50,436 bases of DNA, from positions 1-50,436 of the forward strand of contig JACREH010000029.1 in the NCBI GenBank assembly GCA_016218345.1. The letters are read 5' to 3'. The stretch's first letter is position 1. The number at the start of each line of letters is the position of its first letter. Positions 33,913 to 45,855 of this stretch are shown here, in pieces. The DNA is from Gammaproteobacteria bacterium (GTDB lineage: Bacteria > Pseudomonadota > Gammaproteobacteria > Acidiferrobacterales > UBA6901). The notes under the pieces were generated by a model that did no database searches, was not told where the DNA came from, and worked only from the letters and a program-made list of their open reading frames with translations. The position numbers were made by a program, and so were the translations under genes.

Positions 33913-34533
33913 TTAATGGTAAATACGGTTGTCTTTTATATATTGCAAGACCGCCGGCGGCACCCAGTCCGCCACCGACGCGCCGCGCGCCAGGTCCGCG
34001 CGAATGCGCGTCGCCGAGATATCCTGGGGCGTCACCGGCTGAATCCACAGCCGTCCGGTTGGGTGTTGCGCCAGCTCGCGCGCGTCCCGGCACAACCGCG
34101 GCCGCGCCCAGGCCGGCAGGCCCTGCTCGACCGGCCAGCCGGGGCGCGGCATCGCCACGATGTGCGCGTAGTCCCACAGTTCCTGCCAGCGGTGCCAGCG
34201 GTCGAGTCCCAGAAACGCGTCCATGCCCATGATGAGACACAGCGACCGGCCGGCGAGTTCGGCGCGCAATTCCGTCAGCGTGAGGATCGTGTACGACGGC
34301 CCGCCGCGACGAAGCTCGCGATCGTCGGCGACGAACCCCGGCTCCCGCGCGATGGCGAGTTGCAGCATTTTCAACCGGTCGGCGCCTGCGGCGACCGGCG
34401 GCGGGCGATGCGGCGGGTTGGCCGCGGGAATGAAGCGCAGTTCGGTCAAGCCGAGCGCGCTCACCAACTCGCGCGCCGGTCGCAGATGGCCATAATGCGG
34501 GGGATCGAAGGTGCCGCCGAGGATACCGATCAC
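33913..34533 (-). CDS. nadD: Nicotinate-nucleotide adenylyltransferase NadD
   Basis: This 206-residue enzyme joins ATP and nicotinate mononucleotide in NAD synthesis. Motifs are IGILGGTFDPPHYGHL and the C-terminal ISATRIRADL. GTG at 34533 gives the usual family N-terminus. A second GTG nine codons upstream lies inside a CGAGGGA repeat (residues PRITSLVP would be repeat-encoded). There is no clear Shine-Dalgarno sequence, because the repeat borders the start. Confidence 0.94.
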   Translation of the reverse strand: MIGILGGTFDPPHYGHLRPARELVSALGLTELRFIPAANPPHRPPPVAAGADRLKMLQLAIAREPGFVADDRELRRGGPSYTILTLTELRAELAGRSLCLIMGMDAFLGLDRWHRWQELWDYAHIVAMPRPGWPVEQGLPAWARPRLCRDARELAQHPTGRLWIQPVTPQDISATRIRADLARGASVADWVPPAVLQYIKDNRIYH

Positions 34534-34606
34534 AGGTACGAGGGACGTGATACGAGGCACGAGGGGAAAAGGCGGGTTTCGTCCCTCGCCTCTCGTCCCT
34601 CGCCCC
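34534..34606. repeat. CGAGGGA inverted-repeat element between proA and nadD
   Basis: The left arm (AGGTACGAGGGACGTGATAC...) and the right arm (CGTCCCTCGCCTCTCGTCCC...) are imperfect reverse complements. The right end coincides with the proA stop codon, and the left end abuts the nadD GTG. It is the third copy of this element type in the window. Confidence 0.75.
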
Positions 34607-35892
34607 TATTTTCGAACATGCCCGTCGCCGATCACGATGAATTTCTGGGAGGTGAGCCCCTCCAGGCCGACCGGTCCGCGGGCGTGCAACTTGTCGGTGC
34701 TGATACCGATCTCGGCGCCCAGGCCGTACTCGAAACCGTCGGCGAAGCGCGTCGAGGCGTTCACCATCACCGAGCTCGAATCGACCTCGCGCAGGAAGCG
34801 ATTGGCGCGGCTGATGTCCTGGGTCATGATGGCGTCGGTGTGGTTGGAACCGTGGCGCTGGATGTGGTCGATGGCCTCGTCCAGGCCCGCGACCACGCGC
34901 ACCGCCAGGATCGGCGCGAGATACTCGGTGTCCCAATCCTGTTCGGTGGCGGTCTTGATGCCGGACAAAATGGCGCGCGTCCTGGCACAGCCGCGCAGCT
35001 CGACGCCGGCGTCGCGATAGAGCGCGGCCAGGCGCGGCAGGACCTTGGCGGCCACACCCTCGGCCACCAACAAAGTTTCCATGGTGTTGCAGGTGCCATA
35101 GCGCTGGGTCTTGGCGTTGTAGGCGACCGTCACCGATTTATCGAGATCGGCGAGATCGTCGATGTACACGTGACAGATGCCGTGCAGATGCTTGATGACC
35201 GGCACCGTCGCCTCGGCGCTGATGCGCTCGATCAGCCCCTTGCCGCCGCGCGGCACGATCACATCGACGTAATTCTTCATGCGAATCAGCTCGCCGACCG
35301 CGGCGCGATCGGCGGTCTCGACCACCTGTACAGCATCGGCCGGCAGGCCGGCCGCGCTGAGGCCGGCGTGTATGCAGGCGGCGATCGCCTGGTTGGAGTG
35401 CAACGCCTCGGAACCGCCGCGCAGAATGGCGGCGTTGCCGGATTTAAGGCACAGGCCGGCGGCATCGGCGGTCACGTTCGGGCGCGATTCGTAGATGATG
35501 CCGATCACGCCCAGCGGCACGCGCATGCGCCCGACCTGAATTCCCGACGGCCGGCGCTTGAGCTCGCTGATCTCGCCGACCGGATCGGGCAGGGTCGCGA
35601 TCTGGCGCAGGCCGTCGGCCATGGACTGGATGCGCGCACCGTTCAACTCCAGGCGATCGAGCATGGCGCTGTCCAGGCCGCTCTTGGCGCCGGCATCCAA
35701 ATCTTTTTTATTGGCCTCGACCAGGGCGGCACGGCGCTGTTCGACCGCGGCCGCGATCGCCAAGAGCGCTGCGTCCTTGGCGGCGGTTTCGGCGCGGCTC
35801 ATGAGGCGCGCGGCCGCGCGCGCCCGCTCGCCGAGCCGCTGCATCAGCTGCTTGATGTCCAGCCCCGTGGTCGCTTGCGACGCCGCTTTCAT
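34606..35892 (-). CDS. proA: Glutamate-5-semialdehyde dehydrogenase ProA
   Basis: This 428-residue enzyme reduces gamma-glutamyl phosphate in proline synthesis. The catalytic cysteine is in [13 protein letters not shown]. Other signatures are [29 protein letters not shown] and [11 protein letters not shown]-like [16 protein letters not shown] 35892 is chosen; the upstream 20 codons (cysteine- and tyrosine-rich) are not family-like. Its stop lies at the edge of a CGAGGGA element. proB is not in the window. Confidence 0.95.
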   Translation of the reverse strand: MKAASQATTGLDIKQLMQRLGERARAAARLMSRAETAAKDAALLAIAAAVEQRRAALVEANKKDLDAGAKSGLDSAMLDRLELNGARIQSMADGLRQIATLPDPVGEISELKRRPSGIQVGRMRVPLGVIGIIYESRPNVTADAAGLCLKSGNAAILRGGSEALHSNQAIAACIHAGLSAAGLPADAVQVVETADRAAVGELIRMKNYVDVIVPRGGKGLIERISAEATVPVIKHLHGICHVYIDDLADLDKSVTVAYNAKTQRYGTCNTMETLLVAEGVAAKVLPRLAALYRDAGVELRGCARTRAILSGIKTATEQDWDTEYLAPILAVRVVAGLDEAIDHIQRHGSNHTDAIMTQDISRANRFLREVDSSSVMVNASTRFADGFEYGLGAEIGISTDKLHARGPVGLEGLTSQKFIVIGDGHVRK

Positions 35893-35932
35893 GACAACTG
35901 CACCTCGACAACAACAATAATGATACGCCCCG

Positions 35933-36943
35933 TTACGCGATGCGTACCCCACTCAGCGCCAGGCTGAGCGTCTCCAGTTCATGCCAGACCTCGCCGGCCG
36001 CGCGCCCCTTCAATACCCGATCGGCGCGCGCCGCGGCCCTAAGCATACCTAACCATTGCCCCGACCGCACTCGCCGGAGCGCGCGCGTCACCGGCCCGCG
36101 CCGGCTGGCCCAGACCTTGGACAATACCGCCGCTTCCGGCCGGCCCTGGGCGAGCTCGCCCGCCAGCTGCGCCATGGCGCGCAATTCGCGCGCTAAGGCC
36201 CATAGTACCAGTATCGGCTCGACACCCTCGACGCGTAAATTTCGCAACATGCGGGAGGCGACGGCCGGCTCGCCGGCCAGACAGGCATCGACCAGGCCAT
36301 AGACAGTGAAGCGTGCGCTGTCCACCAGGCTCGCCCGGACATCGGCGGCGCGCAACGTCGCGCCGGCGCCGTGCACCAGCAGCAGTTTCTCGATTTCCTG
36401 GGCGCAGGCCAGAAGATTGCCTTCCATGTGATAGGCCAGCAACTCGACCACGCCCGGCTCGGCCTCAAGCCCGCGCGCCGCCAGCCGCGCCCCGATCCAG
36501 GCGGGCAGGCGCTGGGCACCGAGCTCGCGCACCGCGATCGCCACGCCGGCGGACTCCAGCGCCTTGGCCCAGAGGCTGTCGCGCGCCGTCTTTTCGAGCT
36601 TGCCGGTGATGACGAGCAGCAGCGTATCCGGGGGCGGCTGGGCGGCGAGCGCCGCCAGCATCTTGGCGCCGGCCTCGCCGGGCCGGCCGGTGGGAAGGCG
36701 CAGTTCCAGCAGGCGGCGGGCGGCGAACAACGACAGCGACCGGGTGGAGGCGAACAGCTCGTTCCAATTGAAGCCGCTTTCCACCGTATAGACCAGGCGC
36801 TCGTCGTAACCGGCGGCGCGCGCCGCGGCGCGAATCGCATCGCAGCCTTCCTCGATGCGCAGCGGTTCCTCACCGGAGATCAAATAACAGGGCGCCAGGC
36901 CGCGCGTCAGATGCTGTCCGAGCTGTTCGATCTCGCAGCGCAC
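35933..36943 (-). CDS. holA: DNA polymerase III subunit delta HolA
   Basis: This 336-residue clamp-loader subunit opens the beta clamp. The N-terminal domain shows [20 protein letters not shown], where delta carries a degenerate P-loop. The AAA+-like middle and the C-terminal collar ([21 protein letters not shown]) follow. The start is GTG, four bases after the lptE stop, so the genes are coupled, as in most gammaproteobacteria (leuS-lptE-holA). Confidence 0.94.
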   Translation of the reverse strand: MRCEIEQLGQHLTRGLAPCYLISGEEPLRIEEGCDAIRAAARAAGYDERLVYTVESGFNWNELFASTRSLSLFAARRLLELRLPTGRPGEAGAKMLAALAAQPPPDTLLLVITGKLEKTARDSLWAKALESAGVAIAVRELGAQRLPAWIGARLAARGLEAEPGVVELLAYHMEGNLLACAQEIEKLLLVHGAGATLRAADVRASLVDSARFTVYGLVDACLAGEPAVASRMLRNLRVEGVEPILVLWALARELRAMAQLAGELAQGRPEAAVLSKVWASRRGPVTRALRRVRSGQWLGMLRAAARADRVLKGRAAGEVWHELETLSLALSGVRIA

Positions 36944-36947
36944 CGGC

Positions 36948-37454
36948 TCAGCGACCGACGCTCGCCAGCCGCCGGAGAATTTGCTGGATGGCGTCGCCGC
37001 GCATCTCGCGGCGCAGGAATTCGTCCTCCTTCTCCTTGGCCAACACGCTCAGCTTGTCGAAGCTGTATTCGCGTTGCAGCTTGACGCTTTGCGGCCCGAG
37101 CAGTTCCTTGCCGGCGGCGTCGGCGAGCGCGAATGTCAGGCTGTAATTGAGCAGGTAATTGCTCACCTTGCCGGTGCTGTCGATCGCCAGCACCTGGCTG
37201 TCGGCGCCTTCCGCCAGGAGCGTAAGGGTCGGCACCCCCGGGGTATCGACCAGGCGCACGCCGGCCTGGGATTGCAAGGCGTTGCGCATCTCGACCAGCA
37301 TGGGCGGATAGGCCGGGCCGGCGGCGGTGACACGCATGACCTTGAGTTCATCCGCCAGCGAGGCCCCGCCGGTACCGCGCAGCTGGAATCCGCAGGCGCA
37401 CAACGCCAGTAGCAACAGCACTGGCGCAAGCCGCCGGGCGGATAGGGGTGACAT
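36948..37454 (-). CDS. lptE: LPS-assembly lipoprotein LptE
   Basis: This 168-residue outer-membrane lipoprotein plugs the LptD barrel. The signal peptide ends in the lipobox LALC|ACGFQLRG, so Cys is the acylated residue. The body has the LptE pattern TLTLLAEGADSQVLAID...NYLLNYSLTFALAD...LQREYSFD. ATG 37454 is preferred; a TTG at 37472 adds six residues. It is next to holA as usual, but leuS is separated from it by two unrelated genes. Confidence 0.92.
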   Translation of the reverse strand: MSPLSARRLAPVLLLLALCACGFQLRGTGGASLADELKVMRVTAAGPAYPPMLVEMRNALQSQAGVRLVDTPGVPTLTLLAEGADSQVLAIDSTGKVSNYLLNYSLTFALADAAGKELLGPQSVKLQREYSFDKLSVLAKEKEDEFLRREMRGDAIQQILRRLASVGR

Positions 37455-37707
37455 AACGAAGGAAAGTTTCAAGCGAGCGATACGCTACCGCTAATGCCGT
37501 TGCCTGACAAGTCACGGCGGGATTTACTCGGATGCGCGGCTCTGTTACCGTTTTTGGCATGGATTTCCGCCCATCCCTGCCGTTGACGCTATTCGATCCG
37601 GCCCTGCCGGCCGTGGCCGGCGCCGCTGCGCCGGGAACCGGCCGTTCGCAGTCGCTGCTCTTCTGTCTTTTTAGTATATATCTTTGGACAACCCCAGGAG
37701 ATCGCCC

Positions 37708-38433
37708 ATGAAAAGATTCTCGTTGCTGCTCACGGCCCTGTCGCAGGCGCTGGTTGTACTGATGTTTATCCAACCCGCCGGCGCAGCCGAGAAGCCCGTA
37801 CTGGCGGTCGCCGAATTCAAGAACCAGACCAGCGCCGGTTGGTGGCGCGGTGGCGTCGGCTGGGAGCTCTCCGACATGCTCACCAACGAACTGGCCTCGA
37901 TGGAAAAATTCAAGATGGTGGAGCGCCGCAAGCTTCAGAGCGTGCTGGGCGAGCAGGACTTGGCCGCGACCGGGCGCATCCGTCCGGGCACCGGCGCCAA
38001 GATCGGCCAGGTGACCGGCGCGCAATACCTGGTGACCGGCACGGTCTCGGCCTATCAGGAAAAGACCGAGGGCGTGGGCGGCGGCATCAGCTTCCGCGGT
38101 ATCTCCGTGGGCGGCAAGAGCGAAGAGGCCTACATGGCCGTCGACCTGCGGGTAATCAACACCACCACCGGCGACATCGACTTTTCCCGCACGGTCGAGG
38201 CCAAATCCAGCGGCGGCGGAATTAACGTGGGCGTTTACCGGGGCGGATTCGGCGGCCACCTGAGCAAATACGAGGACACGCCGGCCGGCAAGGCGATCCG
38301 CGGTGTGCTCATGGAAATCTCCGAGTACCTGGGGTGCGTCATGGTGGACAAGGATTCCTGCCTGGGCGACTACAAGGAAAAGGAAACCAAGCGCCGCGAA
38401 AAAACCAAAAGCTCGATCAAGCTCGACGAGTAG
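37708..38433 (+). CDS. CsgG/HfaB-family exported protein
   Basis: This 241-residue protein has a Sec signal peptide ending in AGAAEK and no lipobox cysteine. The CsgG-type core shows LAVAEFKNQT, ELSDMLTNELASMEKFKMVERRKLQSVLGEQDL and GAKIGQVTGAQYLVTGTVSAY. A lysine-rich tail follows. CsgG forms the curli secretion pore, but no curli genes are nearby, and family members also serve as general envelope proteins of unknown role. A CAGGAG site precedes the ATG. It is on the strand opposite its neighbours and interrupts the usual leuS-lptE pair. Confidence 0.85.
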   Translation: MKRFSLLLTALSQALVVLMFIQPAGAAEKPVLAVAEFKNQTSAGWWRGGVGWELSDMLTNELASMEKFKMVERRKLQSVLGEQDLAATGRIRPGTGAKIGQVTGAQYLVTGTVSAYQEKTEGVGGGISFRGISVGGKSEEAYMAVDLRVINTTTGDIDFSRTVEAKSSGGGINVGVYRGGFGGHLSKYEDTPAGKAIRGVLMEISEYLGCVMVDKDSCLGDYKEKETKRREKTKSSIKLDE

Positions 38434-38472
38434 CCAGGCCGCGCAGGCCGGCGCAACAGCCGGCCTGCGTAG

Positions 38473-39135
38473 TTAGGCTCCCATGCGCCGACCCATGGAC
38501 TGGGCGGCGTACAGCACCAGCGCGCAACCGATCGGGAAGATAACCTCGTTGATCGTGCGCGCCGCCAGCGCCGCGGCCCCGGGCTGTTGCGGCGCCGCGG
38601 CGATCACAAGATAAATCGTCAGACCGCCAAATGCCGCGCCGACCGCGAGCCCGAGCAGCACATGGGTCCACAAACCCGCCCGTTGCCGCTGCCCGACCCA
38701 ACCCACCGCCATTCCCAATACCCCGTACTCCGCCGCCTTGATGAGCGCGAGCACCAGCACCGAGGGTGCGACCATGGCGGCGACGTCCGGCAAGGCCAGC
38801 GCTTGTGCGGCACCCTTGTGCAGGGCGCGAGCCAGGTAGAAACCCGACGGCGCCGCGAACAAACCAAGCAGGCCCATGGCCGCGGTACGCGCCCGGGCGG
38901 CGACGGTTCCAAAGGCGATGCCGACACACACGATCACCGACCAGCTGATCTTCTGGGCGAGATCGGCGGCGAACGGCTTCAGGCTGCCGAGCACGCCGTA
39001 ACCCGCGGCGACCGCCAGCAACAACCCCTCGATGGCGAGTCCCAGCAAAATAGATAGCCACGCCACCCGCAGAACGGTGGCGGACAAGGGGGCGGCGGGC
39101 GAGTTCTGCGCAAATCCGCTGTCAGTTTCGCTCAT
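38473..39135 (-). CDS. Hypothetical inner-membrane protein, about six segments
   Basis: This 220-residue protein starts at an ATG with AAGGAAG upstream. A short polar N-terminus is followed by about six hydrophobic segments rich in Ala, Gly, Leu and Val. No transporter or enzyme motif was recognised. It lies between leuS and lptE on the same strand and converges with the CsgG-like gene, so the two form an apparent insertion in a conserved cluster. Confidence 0.75.
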   Translation of the reverse strand: MSETDSGFAQNSPAAPLSATVLRVAWLSILLGLAIEGLLLAVAAGYGVLGSLKPFAADLAQKISWSVIVCVGIAFGTVAARARTAAMGLLGLFAAPSGFYLARALHKGAAQALALPDVAAMVAPSVLVLALIKAAEYGVLGMAVGWVGQRQRAGLWTHVLLGLAVGAAFGGLTIYLVIAAAPQQPGAAALAARTINEVIFPIGCALVLYAAQSMGRRMGA

Positions 39136-39221
39136 GATTTTTCTTCCTTTGTCGTATAAGCCTGCAGGAAATTTCGTCACACATTGTAGAATAATTTCCC
39201 CGGGACGTCGGCCTCCCTCGG

Positions 39222-41858
<2,637 letters not shown>

Positions 41859-41907
41859 TTATCCGGTTGACAACCCGGGAAGCATAGCGCATTCTTGAAC
41901 GCGGGTC

Positions 41908-41930
41908 TTGCCTCCGGCAAGACCGAAAAA
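41908..41930. repeat. Hairpin in the leuS-ompA intergenic region
   Basis: GGTCTTGCC-TCCGG-style sequence forms a nine-pair stem (GGTCTTGCC / GGCAAGACC). It has no U-tract in either direction at the right place, so it is probably not a terminator. It could be a leader structure of the divergent leuS or OmpA-like genes. Confidence 0.45.
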
Positions 41931-42025
41931 ACAAGAACTCCCGAGTGCGCTGAGAACAATAATCCAAGGGAAGGCGGGGGGAACTTTCATTTCCATTATC
42001 AATAAAAAACCGAAGGAGCACACCT

Positions 42026-42604
42026 ATGCAATCATCCTCTAAGACCAAATTAGTTGTGGCCGTCGCGGCCGCGGTCGCCCTGCTCGGCATGAACCCAGCC
42101 ATGGCCGACAAGGGCGGTAAGGCCAACGCCGGTTATGTCGGCGACAACACCGGCCATCTCGTCAAAGACAGCCTCGGCAAGTGCGTGAAGAACAGCGCCT
42201 GGACGCCGGCGCTGGCGCTCGACGAATGCGGCGACAAGGCCCCGGCCAAGGCGGTCGAAAAGATCTCGCTCAAGGCCGACGCCCATTTCGACTTCGACAA
42301 GTCCGACCTCAAGGCCGGCGACAAGAAGGAACTGGACGACGCCGCCGCCAAGCTCAAGTCCATGAAGATCGAATCGATCACGATCACCGGCCACACCGAC
42401 AACGTCGGCACCGACGCCTACAACCAGAAGCTTTCCGAGCGCCGCGCCGAGGCGGTCAAGAAGTACCTGGTCGGCAAGGGCGTGAGCGCCGGGCAGATGC
42501 AGACCCAGGGCAAGGGCGAAAGTCAGCCGGTCGCGGACAACAAGACCGCCGATGGCCGCGCCAAGAACCGGCGCGTGGACATCGAGTTCAAAGCCGCGAA
42601 ATAA
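42026..42604 (+). CDS. OmpA-family peptidoglycan-binding protein
   Basis: This 192-residue exported protein has a signal peptide ending in NPAMADKGG. The linker resembles a short OmpA N-terminal element (DNTGHLVKDSLGKCVKNSAWTP...LDECGD, with two cysteines). The OmpA_C domain (~80-190) contains the peptidoglycan-binding motif ITGHTDNVGTDAYNQKLSERRAEAVKKYL and the final NRRVDIEFK. There is no full beta-barrel, so it is a periplasmic or peripherally anchored cell-wall protein. An AAGGAG site precedes the ATG. It is a single gene closed by a strong terminator. Confidence 0.92.
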   Translation: MQSSSKTKLVVAVAAAVALLGMNPAMADKGGKANAGYVGDNTGHLVKDSLGKCVKNSAWTPALALDECGDKAPAKAVEKISLKADAHFDFDKSDLKAGDKKELDDAAAKLKSMKIESITITGHTDNVGTDAYNQKLSERRAEAVKKYLVGKGVSAGQMQTQGKGESQPVADNKTADGRAKNRRVDIEFKAAK

Positions 42605-42629
42605 ATCCGCGCTTTCGGGCAGTACCCTC

Positions 42630-42665
42630 AAAACCCGCTTCCGGATTCCGGTAGCGGGTTTTTTT
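42630..42665. terminator. Intrinsic terminator after the OmpA-like gene
   Basis: AAACCCGCT (42631-42639) pairs with AGCGGGTTT (42653-42661) around a CCGGATTCCGG inner hairpin, followed by a run of T. On the minus strand the same stem is followed by TTTTGAGG, so it may also serve the convergent btuF gene. Confidence 0.9.
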
Positions 42666-42682
42666 CGTCCAGACTGTCGTGC

Positions 42683-43555
42683 TTACACCCCGCGGGCCTG
42701 TTCCAACAATTCGCAGATGCGGCGCGCGCCCTGCACGATCCGCGGCGTCTGGCGCAGCGTGATGTCCGCCGCGATCGCATATAACTGTCCGCGTTCGACT
42801 GCGCGCAGCCCGCGCCGGCCACGCCACCCCTCGATCGCATCGGCACCCAGCGAATCGCTCACCAAAATCACCTGCGGATCGGCACGCAGCACGTCTTCGA
42901 TGCCGACCTGCGGCGCGAGCATGCCAAGCGTGCCGAACACGTTACGCCCGCCGCACAGACTCAACAGCTCGCCGACCATGTGGGTATCGCTCAACGTCAT
43001 GAGCGGGCGATCGGAGATTTGCAGGAACACACTGACCGGCGCGCGCCCGCGGAATTGCGCGCGCAATGCCTCGATCTCGCGTCGAAACTCCAGCGCGGCC
43101 GCGCGCGCCGCCGCCGGCGTGGCCGCCAGCCGCGCCAACCGCGCCAATGACGTCTCGATATCCGCCAGCCGGCGCGGTTCGAGGGTGAACACCGGAATAC
43201 CGAGGCCTTCGAGGCGCTCGACGGCGGCGCGATTGGTGCCGCTGCCCCAGGCCACGACCAGATCGGGACGCAACGCCACGATGCGTTCGTAATCCAGGGA
43301 CACGCTGTTGCCGACCTGCGGAAGGCGGCGCGCTTGCACGGGGAAATCGCTGAACGCGGTCACGCCGACGACCGCATCGCCGGCGCCGGCGGCGAACAGC
43401 AACTCGGTGACCATGGGCGCCAGACTCACGATCCGCTGCGCTGGCCGCGGCAAGGCGACCTCGCGGCCGCGGTCGTCGGTCTCGTGGATGCCGGCGAGCG
43501 CGGCAGTGCTCGCCAGACCGATCAGCACCGCCAACACGCACGCCGCTGGGTTCAC
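42683..43555 (-). CDS. btuF: BtuF-like cobalamin/helical-backbone metal-binding protein
   Basis: This 290-residue periplasmic binding protein of the BtuF/FepB class has a signal peptide (VLIGLASTAALAG). Conserved regions include RIVSLAPMVTELLFAAGAGDAVVGVTAFSDFP and LPQVGNSVSLDYERIVALRPDLVVAW, which are typical of vitamin B12-binding proteins. The GTG start at 43555 overlaps the restored stop of the upstream phosphatase gene (GTGA). No BtuCD permease is in the window, so an unlinked transporter is needed. A siderophore ligand is a weaker alternative. Confidence 0.85.
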   Translation of the reverse strand: MNPAACVLAVLIGLASTAALAGIHETDDRGREVALPRPAQRIVSLAPMVTELLFAAGAGDAVVGVTAFSDFPVQARRLPQVGNSVSLDYERIVALRPDLVVAWGSGTNRAAVERLEGLGIPVFTLEPRRLADIETSLARLARLAATPAAARAAALEFRREIEALRAQFRGRAPVSVFLQISDRPLMTLSDTHMVGELLSLCGGRNVFGTLGMLAPQVGIEDVLRADPQVILVSDSLGADAIEGWRGRRGLRAVERGQLYAIAADITLRQTPRIVQGARRICELLEQARGV

Positions 43556-44162
43556 GGCCGACCGCCGTGGAAGATCAGCGACGGCAACGCCGCCTCGCCC
43601 TGCCCGTCCACGCGGATCCTGGTGATACCGGCGTCGGCACGGCGATGCGAAACACGCGGACCGGCGGAATCTCCAGGACGATGGCCAAAACCGCGCGGAT
43701 AACGCCGGCATGGCCGACCAGCAACACCTGCCGGCCCCGATGGCGCTCGATCAATTCCAGCCAGGCGTCGGCGATGCGTTCCTGGAACGCCGCCAGCGGT
43801 TCGGCCCCGGCCGGTCGGTTCGCGACCGGGTCGAGCTTGAATCGCCGCAGGCAACCGGGATCGGCGGCGAGCAATTCCTCCGGAGTCTTGCCCTCCCAGT
43901 CGCCGAAACCGATCTCCATCAGGCGGGCGTCGGTATGCACTGGAATATCGAGCCGCTCGGCGAGTTCCCGGGCAAACGCCGCGCAGCGCACCAGCGGCGA
44001 GGTAACGATCGCCTGCCAGTCCCGATAGCCGGCAACGCTGGCGCGCATCCGTTCCCAACCCGCCGCACTCAGCGGATCGTCGCGCTGGCCGCGGTAGCGC
44101 CGCCCACCCACCGGCTCGCCGTGCCGCAACAGATCGATCACGGTCGACGGCGTATCGCTCAT
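43552..44162 (-). pseudogene. cobC: Alpha-ribazole phosphatase-like histidine phosphatase (CobC type), frameshifted
   Basis: The open frame 43575-44162 (195 residues) carries the phosphoglycerate-mutase-like core: the catalytic IDLLRHGEPVGGRRYRGQRDDPLSAAGW, then MEIGFGDWEGKTPEEL and the second histidine LLVGHAGVIRAVLA. After VFRIAVP the frame turns into low-quality sequence. Inserting one T at 43634/43635 would give VPYAGITRIRVDGQGEAALP and extend to a stop at 43552 that overlaps the btuF GTG. The catalytic core is intact, so the product may still work. A sequencing error is also possible. It would act in cobalamin salvage with btuF. Confidence 0.75.
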
Positions 44163-44175
44163 GCAGGGAAAAATT

Positions 44176-45108
44176 TTAACGAGCGAACAGGCCGAACAGG
44201 TGCGCGCCCGACATCAGCACCGCCACCGCCAGCCAGAACAGCAACACCCGCCACACCAGTGCCATCACCCGCCGCACATGGGCGGCATCGGCCAGTATCG
44301 AGGGACGAACGATCTTGTTGCCGTAGGCGTCCTCTTCCTCGGTTTCTTCGCAGTTGGTCATGTGCATGGCGCCCAGACCGGAGGCGAGCAGCGGACCGCT
44401 GTTGATGTCCGACCACATGCCGGCCCGGCGTCGCCAGCAATGCAGGGCATCCTCGAAGCTGCCCATGACCGCGTAACTGATCGCGGTGATGCGCGCCGGT
44501 ATCCAGCCCAGGAGATCGTCGAGACGCGCCGCCGCCCAGCCGAATTCGCTATAGCGCTCGTTGCGGTGACCCCAGAGCTTGTCGAGGATCGACGCCATGT
44601 GTTGCAGCACCACACCGAACGGCCCGAGGATGATGAACCAGAACAGCGGCGCGATCACCAGCGAATTGGCCTGCTTCAACACCGCCTCGACCGCGGCGTG
44701 GGCCACGCCGGCCTCGGTGGTTTCGGCCGTTTCCTTGCCGGTGAGTGCGCCCAGTTGTTGGGCGGCCTGCGGGACATCGTTGTTTTCGAGCGCGCTGGAA
44801 ACCGCCTCGGCCACATTCCCGAGCCGGAACAGGTCCACACACAGATACACCGCCAGTATGTCGAACAGAAACGCCAGAAACCACGAGATCTCGCCCAGGA
44901 TGAAGTGCGCCAGAAACACCGCGAGCAGGATCGGCACGGTCGCGAGCAGCGCGGCGCTCACACCGTTTGCGCGGCTACCGCCGTTGAAGCGCTGCTCGAT
45001 GGAATCGACCCAGTCTCCGTACCACACCCACAGTTTGAAGCCGCCGCGATCGGGCAGGTAGCGATCAAGGGCCAATGCCAACAAGGCGGTGATCAGGATC
45101 TGGGTCAT
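44176..45108 (-). CDS. ampE: AmpE, inner-membrane protein (CbiB/CobD superfamily)
   Basis: This 310-residue membrane protein has four to five hydrophobic segments. It is distantly related to cobalamin synthase CbiB, but its sequence fits AmpE better: IAPLFWFIILGPFGVVLQHM and LDDLLGWIPARITAISYAVMGSFEDAL align with the matching AmpE segments. It directly follows ampD on the same strand, the normal ampDE order. AmpE's role is poorly known and is linked to sensing of cell-wall recycling. The nearby cobC and btuF genes could mislead to a CbiB call. Confidence 0.88.
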   Translation of the reverse strand: MTQILITALLALALDRYLPDRGGFKLWVWYGDWVDSIEQRFNGGSRANGVSAALLATVPILLAVFLAHFILGEISWFLAFLFDILAVYLCVDLFRLGNVAEAVSSALENNDVPQAAQQLGALTGKETAETTEAGVAHAAVEAVLKQANSLVIAPLFWFIILGPFGVVLQHMASILDKLWGHRNERYSEFGWAAARLDDLLGWIPARITAISYAVMGSFEDALHCWRRRAGMWSDINSGPLLASGLGAMHMTNCEETEEEDAYGNKIVRPSILADAAHVRRVMALVWRVLLFWLAVAVLMSGAHLFGLFAR

Positions 45109-45176
45109 ACGATTCAAAAAATGAGATTGAGGGAACAGGCGTACTCTACCGGGGCGCGCGTTGTCTGCGCAAGCCG

Positions 45177-45734
45177 TTAGAGTGCGCGCCGCAGACGCAC
45201 CCAATCGAAAAACGGGCCGGGGTCGGTCTTGCGTCCGGGCGCGATGTCGGCGTGTCCGACGACGCGCGCCGGCGTAACCGCCGGATAGGCCCGCATGATG
45301 GCAGCGATCACGAGCTGCAAGCTCCGATACTGGGCGTCCTCGAACGGCGACTGGTCGCTGCCCTCGAGTTCGATACCGATCGAAAAATCGTTGACCCGCG
45401 CGCGGCCCTCGCAGCACGACTCGCCGGCGTGCCAGGCACGCGCCTGCAAGGGCATAAATTGCACGATCGCGCCGTCGCGCCGGATGAGCAGGTGCGCCGA
45501 GACCTTGAGCCCCTCGAGTTCGCGGTAATAAGGATGGCTTCGGCAATCGAGAGTATTGCAAAACAACCGTTCGATGTCGGGCCCGCCGAATTCCCCGGGG
45601 GGCAGACTGATGGCATGGATCACCACCACCTCGATCGCGCATCCTGGCGGGCGGTCATCGCAATTTGGCGAGGAAACGAAGCGAACTCCCTCGATCAGGC
45701 CTGATTTCTCATCAATCTTGAGGCTGGAGACCAT
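45177..45734 (-). CDS. ampD: 1,6-anhydro-N-acetylmuramyl-L-alanine amidase AmpD
   Basis: This 185-residue cytoplasmic zinc amidase recycles anhydromuropeptides. The Amidase_2 fold shows the metal ligands in VVVIHAISLPPGEFGG, RAWHAGES and GHADIAPGRKTDPGPFFDW, and the region DFSIGIELEGSD is characteristic. Length and lack of a signal peptide fit AmpD rather than AmiD. It is upstream of ampE by about 70 bases. Confidence 0.95.
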   Translation of the reverse strand: MVSSLKIDEKSGLIEGVRFVSSPNCDDRPPGCAIEVVVIHAISLPPGEFGGPDIERLFCNTLDCRSHPYYRELEGLKVSAHLLIRRDGAIVQFMPLQARAWHAGESCCEGRARVNDFSIGIELEGSDQSPFEDAQYRSLQLVIAAIMRAYPAVTPARVVGHADIAPGRKTDPGPFFDWVRLRRAL

Positions 45735-45855
45735 GGATGTACTGCCAATGCGCGTCGGGATGCCCGTTCGGGGCCTGAAGCATAGCGATTTTACCGGGCC
45801 GGCGGAATCCCGGAGGCCGTATGCCGTTCGTAGCGGCCGACGAAAAAGGTTGCCC

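Noticed and set aside
33838-35967. A 709-residue open frame antisense to nadD and proA
   Set aside because: Both genes on the other strand are clear family members; the long frame is a GC artefact.
41908-41930. The nine-pair hairpin upstream of leuS as a terminator
   Set aside because: No U-tract follows on either strand.
44176-45108. Calling the membrane protein cobalamin synthase CbiB because cobC and btuF are close
   Set aside because: The sequence fits AmpE segments better and the gene directly follows ampD.
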